The position numbers and the translations under genes were made by a program. The notes beneath the pieces are model-generated. The model was not told the origin of the DNA. It saw only the letters and a list, made by a program, of their open reading frames with translations, and ran no database searches. Of a stretch of DNA of 64,000 bases, positions 1 through 9,404 are shown in pieces. The stretch lies in the NCBI GenBank assembly GCA_046297495.1, contig JBKBIP010000007.1, positions 131,079 through 195,078 of the forward strand. The letters are read 5' to 3'. Every line of letters begins with the position of its first letter. Positions within the stretch are counted from its first letter, which is position 1. The DNA is from JBKBIP01 sp046297495 (GTDB taxonomy: Bacteria > Planctomycetota > Planctomycetia > Gemmatales > Gemmataceae).

Positions 1-2109
1 ATCAGCGGTGGAGTGGGGACCAACATCTTTTACGCGGGGGGCGGCCCGACAACGTTGACGGGGGGGACGGGGAACAACAAACTGATTGCCGGTTCGGGAC
101 CGACTACCCTCATTGGCGGGGACGGTGTCAATCACTTGCACGGCGGGCCAGCGGTGAATACGTTCACGGCCGGCGCCGGCAGTAATTTACTGTACAACGT
201 TAAGGAAGGAGATCCCTTCGTGGCGGGTCCGGAGGATCGCATTGTGTTTCAACCGGGTCCGCCGGCGCCAGCGCCGATTGAAGTATTGGAAGCCACGGAA
301 GTCGAACAGCTGCTGGCCCGTGCCGCGGCTGCTTCCGCCAGTAACGACGCCATCATCGCCATCGTGGATCGCGGCGGCAACGTCTTGGGTGTGCGCGTGG
401 AAGGGGGGGTGTCGCCGGCTATCACCGGGTCCCCGGAAACGTTGTCGTTCGCCATCGACGGCGCTATTTCCAAGGCCCGCACCGCTGCCTTCTTCGCCAA
501 CAACGCCGGCCCGCTCACCTCACGCACCGTGCAGTTCATCAGTCAATCGACGATCACCGAACGGGAGGTCAACTCCAATCCGAATATCCCCGATTTGAAT
601 TCCACGCTACGTGGTCCCGGTTTCGTGGCCCCCATTGGCATTGGTGCTCATTTCCCGCCCAGAGTCCCCTTCACGCCGATGGTGGACTTGTTCGCCATTG
701 AAAACACCAACCGGGACAGCATCTATCATCCTGGCGCCGACCGGATCCGTGGTAACATAGATGATGTGCTGCTACCGAGTCGCTTTAACGTCCCGCTAGA
801 GTTCGTCCCAGACGGGAAAATCATCAATCCGCCGGAGTCGTATGGTTTGCTGCGCTTTGACAATCGAGCAGCCCAATCGCGCGGCATCGCCACGTTGCCT
901 GGCGGCATCCCCATTTACAAGAACGGCCAACTCGTCGGCGGCATCGGCGTCTTCTTCCCCGGCGAGACTGGCTTTGCTACTGAGGAGAATTCCAGCCTCA
1001 GCACCAGTCATGATCCGTCGAAACCGGATCGATCTTTCGAGGCAGAGTACATCGCCTACGCGGCGGTGGGGGGGATCGCGGACCCGAAATTCGCCATCGG
1101 TGAGTTAGCGGGCATTCCGCCTTTGTCAGGTATTGGCTTACCTGCGGGACGTATTGACTTAGTGGGCATTACGTTGGACATCTACGGTCCACGCGGGACG
1201 GCAGGTACCGAGATATTGGTTAACTTTGGCAGGACGCTGGGCATTGGCGATCCCAACAGTGGCGTCAATGTCCCCGTGAACATGATGGGGGACATTACCC
1301 TCACGGGTGCTCCCGTCCCAGATGGCTTCTTGGTGACACCACATGACGGCGTCGGCGCCAATGGAGTCTTTCTGACCGCCGCCGATGTCGAGCGCATTAT
1401 CAGCCAGGGGATTAACCAGGCTAACATCACGCGGGCCGCCATTCGTCTACCAGTGGGGGGGGCCACCACGAAAATGGTGTTCGCCATCACCGATTTGGAA
1501 GGGAACGTCCTGGGTCTGTTCCGCATGGAGGACGCGACGGTGTTTTCCATCGACGTGGCCGTCGCCAAGGCCCGTAACGTGACCTACTATGCCAACCCCG
1601 CCGAATTGCAACCGGAGGACATGGTACCCGGCATCCCGCCGGGGGTCGCCTTCACCAATCGCACCTTCCGTTACTTGGCTGGCCCACGGTTCCCGGAAGG
1701 GATCGATGGCACCCCGCCGGGACCGTTCTCCATCCTCAACGATGGCGGCGTCAACCCGCTCACGGGCTTGAGTGTCGGTCCACCACTGCCGGCCTCGGCG
1801 TTTCAAAGCGTTCTGGGCTACGATGCCTTCAATCCGCAGACCAATTTCCGCGATCCGTTCAACATCCTCAATCAGAACGGCATCGTCTTCTTCCCAGGCT
1901 CCATGCCGTTGTACAAGCAGGACGCTCAAGGCCATTGGGTCCTGGTCGGCGGCTTGGGGGTCAGCGGCGACGGGGTGGATCAGGACGACGTGGTGACTTT
2001 CGCCGCCTCGACCGGCTACCAACCGCCGCTGTCGATTCAGGTGGATCAATTTTTCTTTGGCAACGTGCGTCTACCCTTCGCCAAGTTCAATCGCAATCCG
2101 CAAGGGTGA
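1..2109 (+). CDS. Secreted RTX-like repeat protein with two GlcG/HbpS-like domains (5' end missing)
   Basis: The reading frame is open from base 1, so the gene starts outside the window; the first in-frame GTG at 13 is probably not the true start. The visible 702 residues begin with degenerate glycine/asparagine-rich repeats (GGTGNN, GGDGVNHLHGG), like the calcium-binding repeats of RTX proteins. Two related domains follow at roughly residues 95-350 and 445-690. Each has the GlcG/HbpS pattern: a strand reading AIVDRGGNVLG or AITDLEGNVLG, then a helix with an (S/V)AKAR motif and an aromatic-Ala-Asn end. HbpS relatives bind heme or small ligands; what these copies bind is unknown. The protein is probably exported. 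An inverted repeat (2167-2216) follows the stop. Confidence 0.72.
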   Translation: MSGGVGTNIFYAGGGPTTLTGGTGNNKLIAGSGPTTLIGGDGVNHLHGGPAVNTFTAGAGSNLLYNVKEGDPFVAGPEDRIVFQPGPPAPAPIEVLEATEVEQLLARAAAASASNDAIIAIVDRGGNVLGVRVEGGVSPAITGSPETLSFAIDGAISKARTAAFFANNAGPLTSRTVQFISQSTITEREVNSNPNIPDLNSTLRGPGFVAPIGIGAHFPPRVPFTPMVDLFAIENTNRDSIYHPGADRIRGNIDDVLLPSRFNVPLEFVPDGKIINPPESYGLLRFDNRAAQSRGIATLPGGIPIYKNGQLVGGIGVFFPGETGFATEENSSLSTSHDPSKPDRSFEAEYIAYAAVGGIADPKFAIGELAGIPPLSGIGLPAGRIDLVGITLDIYGPRGTAGTEILVNFGRTLGIGDPNSGVNVPVNMMGDITLTGAPVPDGFLVTPHDGVGANGVFLTAADVERIISQGINQANITRAAIRLPVGGATTKMVFAITDLEGNVLGLFRMEDATVFSIDVAVAKARNVTYYANPAELQPEDMVPGIPPGVAFTNRTFRYLAGPRFPEGIDGTPPGPFSILNDGGVNPLTGLSVGPPLPASAFQSVLGYDAFNPQTNFRDPFNILNQNGIVFFPGSMPLYKQDAQGHWVLVGGLGVSGDGVDQDDVVTFAASTGYQPPLSIQVDQFFFGNVRLPFAKFNRNPQG

Positions 2110-2166
2110 TTTTTCCGAAAACCATCGAATTGCCCATCCTGGATCGACCGATAGTACCAACGGGAC

Positions 2167-2216
2167 GATTCATCGGTTCGCGCGGGGCGCCATCCCGCCG
2201 CGCGAACTGATGAATC
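2167..2216. repeat. Inverted repeat, family A (copy 1)
   Basis: A GATTCATCGGTTCGCG arm pairs with CGCGAACTGATGAATC, giving a stem of about 19 bp with one G-T wobble. It starts 57 bases after the stop of the first gene. Other copies are at 7056, 9327, 26009, 38171 and 43626. A role as a transcription terminator or mRNA 3' end, or origin as a REP-like element, is inferred. Confidence 0.7.
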
Positions 2217-2249
2217 CTTGCAACGGACGCTCGCTATAGGAAAAACCCC

Positions 2250-2621
2250 ATGTCTTGGAAAATGTTATGGGCTGGACTGGCAAGCTGTTTGCTGATTGGC
2301 GTTCGCACTGACAACGCTGGTGCCTGGTGGTGGGGCAAACCCTGTCCGCCCGAACATACGTTCCAACGCGCGGGTGATCCGCAAGCCATTTCCCGTTTTG
2401 CCAAGCCTTCCGAAACTCCTGCTTATGTGGGTTACTATGTCGGCGGCGGTGATCCCTTCAAGAAAGGCCGTTGTCCTACCCCGGTGGACGGCACCTGGGG
2501 CTATGATTACAGCGGCGACTGCTTCCGGCGCAACGTCTTTCTGCGCTGGTGGCCGAAGTATTATTATCAAGGCGGTCCCGGCGAATACGCCACCGATGGA
2601 CCACGCATTCCGAAGAAATAA
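2250..2621 (+). CDS. Small secreted hypothetical protein
   Basis: This 123-aa protein has a plausible N-terminal signal peptide: MSWK, a hydrophobic stretch (LWAGLASCLLIGV) and a likely cleavage after NAGA near residue 25. The mature part is rich in Trp, Tyr, Pro and Gly (WWWGKPCPPEH, YVGYYVGGG, FLRWWPKYYYQGGPG). It contains three cysteines (residues 32, 69 and 86) and ends PRIPKK. I do not recognise the family, but small W/Y-rich exported proteins of this kind are common in planctomycetes. The start has an upstream AGGAAAAACCCC. It stands alone, 140 bases after the previous gene, with a family A hairpin between them. Confidence 0.65.
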   Translation: MSWKMLWAGLASCLLIGVRTDNAGAWWWGKPCPPEHTFQRAGDPQAISRFAKPSETPAYVGYYVGGGDPFKKGRCPTPVDGTWGYDYSGDCFRRNVFLRWWPKYYYQGGPGEYATDGPRIPKK

Positions 2622-2965
2622 CCCAACCGGAAGCAAATAATACCTCTAGGGGAGTCGAGGGTCCTTGGAATTTTTCCCACCATCCACCCGCCTTCCCTTT
2701 CATTGTTCCATTCCCCCCCACCCTCCTTTTTCCAGTATATTCCCACAGACATGGAACAAAATAATCCATAGCATATAAGAAATCATCTCCCGCCCGCTCG
2801 CCATTTTTATTTCCTTGACTGTCTCGATACATACCTTTACCTTGAAGATAGAATAACCAATGATGAAGACGGTAGGTACGCGGTTGCGGCTTGTCCCAGA
2901 GGACCGCGCGTGTGGATTCGCTCGTTTCCTGGCGAAAGTAGGCGCCACCTCGCATAAGGTCAAAC
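2622..2965. other. Intergenic region, AT-rich, with a short motif shared with 11957
   Basis: The 344 bases before the kinase gene hold no convincing gene. The segment 2698-2722 (TTTCATTGTTCCATTCC, then a C-rich tract) recurs almost identically at 11957. TGTTCCAT near 2704 is repeated inverted as ATGGAACA near 2751. The base composition is less GC-rich than the flanking genes, as expected for a promoter region of the kinase-cyclase pair. I could not identify a -35/-10 pair with confidence. Confidence 0.4.
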
Positions 2966-5260
2966 ATGTTTCCTAATCATCACGCCGATCCTGCTGCCGA
3001 AGAAACTGATACAGCTTTCACTCCCAAAGTCATGGATGACGCCGACGAAGAGTTGGAAGTGGCCATCATGCCTGAAGAGGCATTGGAATCGGCCTTGAGG
3101 CAATCTCGGCTAGCGAACTCCGATACGCTTCCCCCGCCCCCCGGTTATCAGCTGCTCAATCGCATGGAGACGATTTCCACGACGGAAAGCTTATGGCTGG
3201 CCGAGGATGAAAAAAGCAAACGGCGCGTGGGGGTTCGGTATTACCGCGGCGCGACGGAGACACGCTGGCGGGTCTTGGAAGCTCCCGGCTATCAGCTCAA
3301 CAAGCCTCTGGGCAGCGGCGCCTTTGGCGAAGTCTGGTTGGCCGAGGAGGAGAACTTCCCGCTCAAAGTCGCCATCAAGTTTTACAAGCATGGCACTGAG
3401 TCGGGGATGAAGGACCTGCAACAAGATGTCAAGGCTTTGGCCTTAGTCGATGAGAAGCTGCACGGCGTCGTCCATATCCGCGACGTCAACTACGACAACG
3501 ATCCCCCCTTCTGCGTGATGACCTACGCCGAAGGGGGTTCCTTGCGCCACCGCATCGACAAAGAGCCGCCCTTGGATGTCCAACAAGCCGTGGCCATTTT
3601 TCGCCAGATCACCGACGCCCTCTCCTACATCCATAGTCGGGGCATCATCCACTGCGACTTGAAGCCAGACAACGTGCTGCTCGATTTCCAGGGCCAAGCC
3701 ATGTTGACCGATTTCGGCCAATCTCGGCTCTCCTGGGACGCCACCCCCGCGCTGGGCACCTTGTTTTACATGGCGCCGGAGCAAGCCGACGCCCTCCAGA
3801 ATATCCCGGACACGCGCTGGGATGTCTATGGCCTGGGGGCCATCCTGTTCACCATGCTGACGCGCGAACGGCCACGGGATAATTCACCGCGCCTTACGGA
3901 ACTCGAACAAATTCCGAAAAATTACCATAATCTGCCCAAACGATTGCAGGTGTACCAGGACGTGATCCGTGCGGCGCCGCCGCCCACGGAGCATCCGGCG
4001 CTGCGCCAGCTGGATCGCCCCTTGCGCCATATCCTGGGCCGCTGCTTGGAGCTAGACCCCGACAAGCGCTACCGCGATGCCGGAGCGGTCTTGGCTGCCT
4101 TGGATGAACGGGATCGCCAACGCCGCCAACGTCCTATTATCTGGTTCGGCTTGCTGGCCCCGCTCATTCTCTGCCTGGTCATCGGCGTGTTCGTGGTCCA
4201 TGCCATGCGACAGGCACTGGCCGATTCCGAACGGATACTCACCGGGCAAATCGAACGGAGCAACCAGTCCGCGGCGCGCCTGATCGCCAACATGGTGGAC
4301 AAGGAGCTTGGTTATCGGAAACGTGGCCTCGAACAATTGGCTCAGAATGAGACATTGCGACAGACTCTTCAGGAATACTCCAACTTGAACGCTCCCCTGC
4401 GCGAAAAAGGCATCCTGCCCGATGAGTCCCAGCAACAAGCCAAGGAGGCCATTCGTTCGCGCTTGCGAAATGTATTGCATGAGTTCGCACGGGATAAATC
4501 CCCCGCCTTCTTTCGTAATTGCAACGTCACGGACAATACCGGAGAAATCGTGGCTGTGTATTTCTTGGACGAAGACAAAGCCCATATGACGGCGGATTTG
4601 ATCGGGCAATCATTCGCCTTCCGCGATTGGTTCAACGGCACGGGGGATAAAATCTCCCAGCAAGACCAACTCTTCGCGCCCATTCGCGCCACGCATATTT
4701 CACAGCCCTATGTCGGAAAAGTCGCGGATAGTCCATCCAATGTCTCGATCTCCACTCCGGTATTCGCCCCAGATTCTTCGGAGATTATCGGCGTTCTGGC
4801 CATAACGATTCAAATCGACGACACGCAAGGCTGGCTGAATAACGTGGATTTCAAAGGCGGATACGCCGTGCTGTGTAACAATCGAGGTCATTGCATCCGT
4901 CACGGTGAGGAGTTCAAAAATCGCTATTTGCCTCTTCCCAATCAGAACCCGAAAATCATGGACGAGTATCTCCGGCTACGCGATCAAGCCGCGGCGCGCG
5001 ACTCGTTGAGCATCCCACGGTTTGTGGATCCGATCTCTCAAGAGACGTGTGTCGTTGGTTGTGCCGCGAATGAGAATGACTCCTGGCTGGCGATGGTGCA
5101 ACACGAACATGACCAGGTTATGGCACCCATCCATCAATTACAACGCCAAATGATCCTCAAGGGTGGAATCCTGCTGGCGACGGTCATCGCCGTGATCGTC
5201 TGCTTGTGGGCGTGGCTCATTGGGTTGTTGCGGCGCAAGGAACAGCAACTATATGGCTGA
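2966..5260 (+). CDS. Membrane Ser/Thr protein kinase with extracellular Cache-like sensor domain
   Basis: The 764-aa protein phosphorylates proteins, presumably in response to an external signal. The kinase domain spans roughly residues 108-375: glycine loop LGSGAFGEV (115-123), lysine in VAIK, catalytic HCDLKPDN (about 229-236), TDFGQS and MAPEQ. A transmembrane helix at about 390-412 leads to an extracytoplasmic region of about 320 residues. Its pattern (FRDWFNG, then IRATHISQPYVGK and SISTPVFAPDSSEIIGVLAI) is typical of double-Cache sensors, and it is closed by a second membrane helix at about 738-760. Residues 58-97 (PGYQLLNRMETISTTESLWL) look like a decayed copy of the start of the kinase N-lobe. 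The stop overlaps the start of the cyclase gene, suggesting coupled translation. Confidence 0.88.
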   Translation: MFPNHHADPAAEETDTAFTPKVMDDADEELEVAIMPEEALESALRQSRLANSDTLPPPPGYQLLNRMETISTTESLWLAEDEKSKRRVGVRYYRGATETRWRVLEAPGYQLNKPLGSGAFGEVWLAEEENFPLKVAIKFYKHGTESGMKDLQQDVKALALVDEKLHGVVHIRDVNYDNDPPFCVMTYAEGGSLRHRIDKEPPLDVQQAVAIFRQITDALSYIHSRGIIHCDLKPDNVLLDFQGQAMLTDFGQSRLSWDATPALGTLFYMAPEQADALQNIPDTRWDVYGLGAILFTMLTRERPRDNSPRLTELEQIPKNYHNLPKRLQVYQDVIRAAPPPTEHPALRQLDRPLRHILGRCLELDPDKRYRDAGAVLAALDERDRQRRQRPIIWFGLLAPLILCLVIGVFVVHAMRQALADSERILTGQIERSNQSAARLIANMVDKELGYRKRGLEQLAQNETLRQTLQEYSNLNAPLREKGILPDESQQQAKEAIRSRLRNVLHEFARDKSPAFFRNCNVTDNTGEIVAVYFLDEDKAHMTADLIGQSFAFRDWFNGTGDKISQQDQLFAPIRATHISQPYVGKVADSPSNVSISTPVFAPDSSEIIGVLAITIQIDDTQGWLNNVDFKGGYAVLCNNRGHCIRHGEEFKNRYLPLPNQNPKIMDEYLRLRDQAAARDSLSIPRFVDPISQETCVVGCAANENDSWLAMVQHEHDQVMAPIHQLQRQMILKGGILLATVIAVIVCLWAWLIGLLRRKEQQLYG

Positions 5261-7037
5261 GTTAATCGCCAAGTGGAAAAACACGGATCAAGAATGCCGC
5301 TTTCCTCTGCCCGCCTCTCAACCTCTGACACTGGGGCGTAGTCGGAAACACAGCATCCTGGTGGTCCCTTGGGAGGATCGTTTTATTTTCCCCGTTCACG
5401 CCACGCTTTTGTGGCACGGGGGGAAACTCACCGTTCAGAAACCCGACAGCGCCAAGAACCCGATTGTGTATCAGGGCGAGAAAGTCTCGGAATGTACCAT
5501 CACCGCCGGTGAGTTTTTCATCATCGGCGAGACCACCTTTGTTTTGGAACACCGTGAGAACCGCACGGAGCTGACATTCGCCGCCCAGGAATTGCAAGAC
5601 GTTCCCTTCACCGACGTGGATAACCGGATTGAAGCCTTGGCCACGCTGCCTGGGGTGATTCGCTTTTCGCAAAGCGAGCACGAGCTGGAAAACCGCGTGC
5701 TGGATGTCCTGTTGCGCGGCATTCCCCGCGCCAGCGCCGCGTTCGTGGTGCGTTTGGAAGCGGAAGGAACTTCCAGCCAACCGCGCGTGCAGGTGCGTGC
5801 CGCCAAGAACAAACCGGGCTTGCTCACGCAAGAACCCGAACCCAGCCGGCAGCTCGTCACCCAGGCGATCCGCCAACGCTGCGGCGTCATCCATCTGTGG
5901 CCAACTGGTGATCATGGGGATTCGGGCGGCGACCACCCCACGCAAGGGGGGGACTTTGGTTGGGCCTTGTGCGCCCGCTTGCCCGACGATCCCTCGCCGG
6001 GTTGGGGATTGTATGTGGGGGGACCGAGCTTCCTTCCCAGCGGGCGCGACCGTGCCGCCACGCCGGAAGAGATTCTGAAAAGTGACTTGAAATTCGCTGA
6101 GCTGACAGCGGAAATCTTCGGCGCGTTGCGCCGGTTGCTACACCTGCAACGCCAGCATACCTTGCTGGCGCGGTTTCTGCCCCTGCCCGTGTTGGCCGCC
6201 ATCGCCCACAAAGACATCGACGAGGTGCTGCGTCCGCGGCAAACGGAAGTGACTGTGTTGTTTTGCGACCTGCGCGGCTTCTCCAGGGCCATCGAGAATC
6301 GCCAGGACGACTTGCCTGCCCTGTGCAACCGGGTGAGCGAGGCGCTGGACATCATGGCCAGCCGCATCGTCGAGCATGAAGGAGTCATCGGTGATTTCCA
6401 GGGGGATGCCGCCATGGGCTTTTGGGGCTGGCCGTTCGATAGCGACGACCGCGTCAGCAAGGCGGTCCGCGCCGCCATGGCGATTCAGAAACGCTTTGCC
6501 AATGTCACCCACTTGGAAGGGCACGCGCTGCAAGGTTTCACCTGCGGCCTCGGCATCGCCACTGGCCCGGCCATCGCCGGCAAGCTGGGCAGCACCGAGC
6601 AATTCAAGATCAGCGTCTTTGGGCATACCGTCAACCTGGCGTCACGGCTAGAGTCCCTGACCAAGCATTTCCGCGTGCCCATTTTGATCGATGAACGCAC
6701 CGCCGCGCCGTTGCGGGACCAGTCGATCAGCTGGGCGCGCTTGCGGCGCGTGGCCCGCGTGCGCCCCTACGGCATGAACGCGCCCGTGATGATCAGCGAA
6801 GTGCTGCGGCCGGCAGTCGAGCCAGATACGATGTCCGAGGAATGTCGGCTCAATTATGAAGCGGCCTTCGACGCCTTCCACGCTGGCCGCTGGGATGACG
6901 CCCGCCGCCTGTTGAACCAAATTTTCAACGACGGCCCCAGCGAACGCTTGCTGGAATTCATGAAGGACAACAAACACACGCCGCCTCCCGATTGGCGTTC
7001 AGAGGGATATATTCCCATGATGTCGAAACAAGGATGA
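5254..7037 (+). CDS. FHA domain plus class III adenylate/guanylate cyclase
   Basis: The ATG at 5254 overlaps the TGA of the kinase gene, so translational coupling is likely; a longer frame from 5220 lies inside the kinase. The 594-aa protein starts with an FHA domain (about 10-105: LGRSRKHSILVV, HATLLWHGGKL), which binds phosphothreonine. A GAF-like middle region (about 120-290) follows, then a class III cyclase domain from about 325 to 500. Cyclase signs are TVLFCDLRGFS, GDFQGDAAMGFWG, the GLGIATGPAIAGKLGS stretch and FGHTVNLASRLE. The two metal aspartates (in CDLRG and QGDAA) are present. The simplest model is that the upstream kinase produces a phosphothreonine read by the FHA domain, changing cyclic nucleotide output. 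The substrate, ATP or GTP, cannot be told. Confidence 0.87.
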
Positions 7038-7055
7038 GAGCCGGGGGGAGTGAGG

Positions 7056-7101
7056 GATTTATCGTTTCGCGCGGCTAACCTGCCGCGCGAAACGAGCAAT
7101 C
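7056..7101. repeat. Inverted repeat, family A (copy 2)
   Basis: The TCGTTTCGCGCGGC arm pairs with GCCGCGCGAAACGA. The outer GATTTA/GCAATC part pairs imperfectly. It lies 19 bases after the cyclase stop, between two convergent genes, consistent with a terminator-like role. Confidence 0.68.
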
Positions 7102-7137
7102 AACGGCAAGAAAACCGCCACGAATAACGAGCCGGCC

Positions 7138-8265
7138 TCAATAATTGATCCCAAATTGAGCGGCCAAGCCCTGAAAGCTGAGGTCGCCGGTGCGGGCGCC
7201 GAGTTTGTTGGTGTAGTCATGCACGAAATCGGGACTATCGACCAAGCCAAACCAGTTCGTCAATTCGTAGCCGGCGCGGAAGTGGATGTGGTTGCCATGC
7301 CAGGCCAAGCCGACTCCCATTTCCATGACCGGGACCACTTTGCGGAAATCATCGGTGACGTTGCTGATGATCGCCCCCCCCGCGTTGTTCGACTCGAATA
7401 ATCGCGTCCGAAAATCGCCGGTTAGCATCGAGCCGTAAGCGCGCCCGTAACAACGAAACCCTTTGCACAGTTTCCACTGCATTTCGCCCCCCACGCGAAC
7501 GCCGGCCCCGTCAAATAAGATCGGACTGCTGACCAAGGCGTTAAAGGCGCTGGTGCCGTCGTAGGAGACGTTCAACTCCTGATCGATCCAGGCAAACCGC
7601 CCGCCGCCGCCAAGATACAAGGTGAGATGGTCGGTGTCCAAGAAGGTGCGGCCCACCTCAATATCCAGCACGTAATACTCCAGGGCGTTGATCGCCTTGG
7701 CGAAATCCACGGCATCGACGAAGCCCGGATGCGTCAAGGTGGCGTAGAGCGTGCCGCCGTCCGGGGCGGTGAATTGGCGCGTGTCACTATTCTTGAAATA
7801 GGTGAAGTAGGCGCCGATTTGCCACTCGCAGCCGGGCAGTTGATACCCGCCGCCCAGACGAAAGCCGCTGTTGGGCCGCCAGAGCGCCGATTCGATGTTG
7901 CCCTGCGGCCGGCCATCCTGGTTGGGATCGACAATCACGAAATCCACGGCCCGACGGCGCGGTTGCAAGTACAGATAATCCGCGCGAAAAATAAGATGCC
8001 CTTCGGCCGGTTCTTCTTCCTCGAAGTGACAGTGCGTCTCGTGATGGTCCTTGTCCCAATGAGGCTCTTCCGCTTGTCGGTGCGCTTCATGCGACAGATG
8101 ATGATTGCGCGGATGATGGTTCGGGATATGTGATGGCTCCGAGGCCGTCCATGAGACGGGGGACACCCCCACGACTGGCCGCCCAGACTGGGCGGCCACG
8201 TCCTGCCCCACGAGCAAACCCAGGATGCCCAAGCCCACGCCGAGCCCATATGGGTATCTTCTCAT
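7138..8265 (-). CDS. BBP7-family outer membrane beta-barrel protein
   Basis: The 375-aa protein begins with a signal peptide: MRRYP, then a Gly/Leu-rich core, then DVAAQ. The start at 8265 has a GGGGGA ribosome site seven bases upstream; an ATG at 8289 would add eight residues. A His-rich segment (about residues 45-85, HIPNHHPRNHHLSHE and HWDKDHHETHCHFEEE) could bind metal. From about residue 90 (FRADYLYLQPRRR) onward it follows the planctomycete BBP7 barrel pattern: alternating aromatic strands, WRPNSGFRLGGGYQLP, LDIEVGRTF and a final aromatic C-terminus (FGINY). It is probably an outer-membrane or surface protein. Its ligand is unknown. Confidence 0.8.
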   Translation of the reverse strand: MRRYPYGLGVGLGILGLLVGQDVAAQSGRPVVGVSPVSWTASEPSHIPNHHPRNHHLSHEAHRQAEEPHWDKDHHETHCHFEEEEPAEGHLIFRADYLYLQPRRRAVDFVIVDPNQDGRPQGNIESALWRPNSGFRLGGGYQLPGCEWQIGAYFTYFKNSDTRQFTAPDGGTLYATLTHPGFVDAVDFAKAINALEYYVLDIEVGRTFLDTDHLTLYLGGGGRFAWIDQELNVSYDGTSAFNALVSSPILFDGAGVRVGGEMQWKLCKGFRCYGRAYGSMLTGDFRTRLFESNNAGGAIISNVTDDFRKVVPVMEMGVGLAWHGNHIHFRAGYELTNWFGLVDSPDFVHDYTNKLGARTGDLSFQGLAAQFGINY

Positions 8266-8514
8266 CCGTGTCCCCCATCCCCGCACCATCCCCGAAACCC
8301 ATACCCCGCTATGGATAACTGGGACACCCGCGCGAGCGCTACGATTTTTTCTTTAGGAAGGCCAGCTTCATAATTATCCTGCCAAGAAAAAGCAAGAGCA
8401 AATCACGATTTTTTCGGACTGCATCAGCGGATCCAAAAAGAGGCAAGGAAAAGGTTTGACAGGCGAATAGAGTAAGAGAGAAGCTCGAACCTTATTTCTG
8501 GCGACGAGGAAAGC

Positions 8515-9315
8515 ATGAACGATCAAGTACGACAACCATTGCGTGAATTGATCGCGACCTATGGCGCGAACGTGTGCAACATGCCGCGTTCGTGTGAGTT
8601 GTTCGTCCGGCAGCATTGCGGGCAGTTCGCCGCCGAGACGCAGTTGTTGATCCAGGCCCTCAACAATGGCACCGTGGCCAAACTGCGCTCGGCGACGGCG
8701 GGGCCAGCGTGGGACGCCACCTGTGCCGCCTTGGCCGCCGAGCTGACCGACAACACCGGCATGAGCGCCGACGAGGCCCGCTGGGCTATTGATTGCTGGG
8801 GCATCGCGTTGGGTAAACACCCCGACGCCATGGCGATTCAAGCTCAAGTGCCGACCTCTGCCGCTGCCTCTCAGGTCAGCTGGAATTCGGCGCCGCCGGA
8901 GCTGCAAACTCCCGATGCGGGGGTGGTGATTAGCTTGACGGGCTTGGTGGCCATCGGCGGCGGCATGGGGGGCGCTTTGGGGGGGCTGTTAATCACATCG
9001 CCGCTCTTGGTTCTGATCGGAGCGGATTGGGGCGGCGAATTCACCAAGCAAGAGACCCAAGCGATTAGTATGGGGAGTATCTTCATCATGTTGCTTATGG
9101 CCGTCATCGCCGGCGGGGGGGGCGCCATCGGCAGCGCCGGCGGTTGGCTGCTGAGCAAAGGAAGCCACAAGCCGTGGACTGGCTTCTGGTGGGCGTTGTG
9201 TGGCGCCTTCACCACGGCGGCGATTATGGGGTTCTTGTGCAGTGTCTTTGGCCTGTTCCTGGGCGGCCTCATCGGCGGCTTTTCAGGCGCCGTCGGCGGC
9301 GCGCTCAAAGGTTGA
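8515..9315 (+). CDS. Conserved hypothetical membrane protein
   Basis: The 266-aa protein has an N-terminal soluble region (1-100) with the helical pattern LRELIATYGANVCNMPRSCE and MSADEARWAIDCWGIALG. I recognise this as a recurrent planctomycete N-terminal module without an assigned function. After an Ala/Pro linker come three to four Gly-rich membrane segments: ISLTGLVAIGGGMGGALGG near 145-165, FIMLLMAVIAGGGGAIG near 190-210, WWALCGAFTTAAIMGFL near 228-246, then GLIGGFSGAVGGALKG. The stop is followed after 11 bases by a family A hairpin, then by the convergent RNase Y gene. Confidence 0.68.
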   Translation: MNDQVRQPLRELIATYGANVCNMPRSCELFVRQHCGQFAAETQLLIQALNNGTVAKLRSATAGPAWDATCAALAAELTDNTGMSADEARWAIDCWGIALGKHPDAMAIQAQVPTSAAASQVSWNSAPPELQTPDAGVVISLTGLVAIGGGMGGALGGLLITSPLLVLIGADWGGEFTKQETQAISMGSIFIMLLMAVIAGGGGAIGSAGGWLLSKGSHKPWTGFWWALCGAFTTAAIMGFLCSVFGLFLGGLIGGFSGAVGGALKG

Positions 9316-9326
9316 GTGACACCTAC

Positions 9327-9377
9327 GATTCATCGGTTCGCGCAGGGAGAACCAAAGATCACGCCAACCGATGAATC
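9327..9377. repeat. Inverted repeat, family A (copy 3)
   Basis: GATTCATCGGTT at the left pairs perfectly with AACCGATGAATC at the right, 12 bp. The inner CGCG/CGC pairing is looser. It sits between two convergent genes. Confidence 0.7.
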
Positions 9378-9404
9378 CACGGAATAGGAAACAAAGCGTC
9401 ATTC

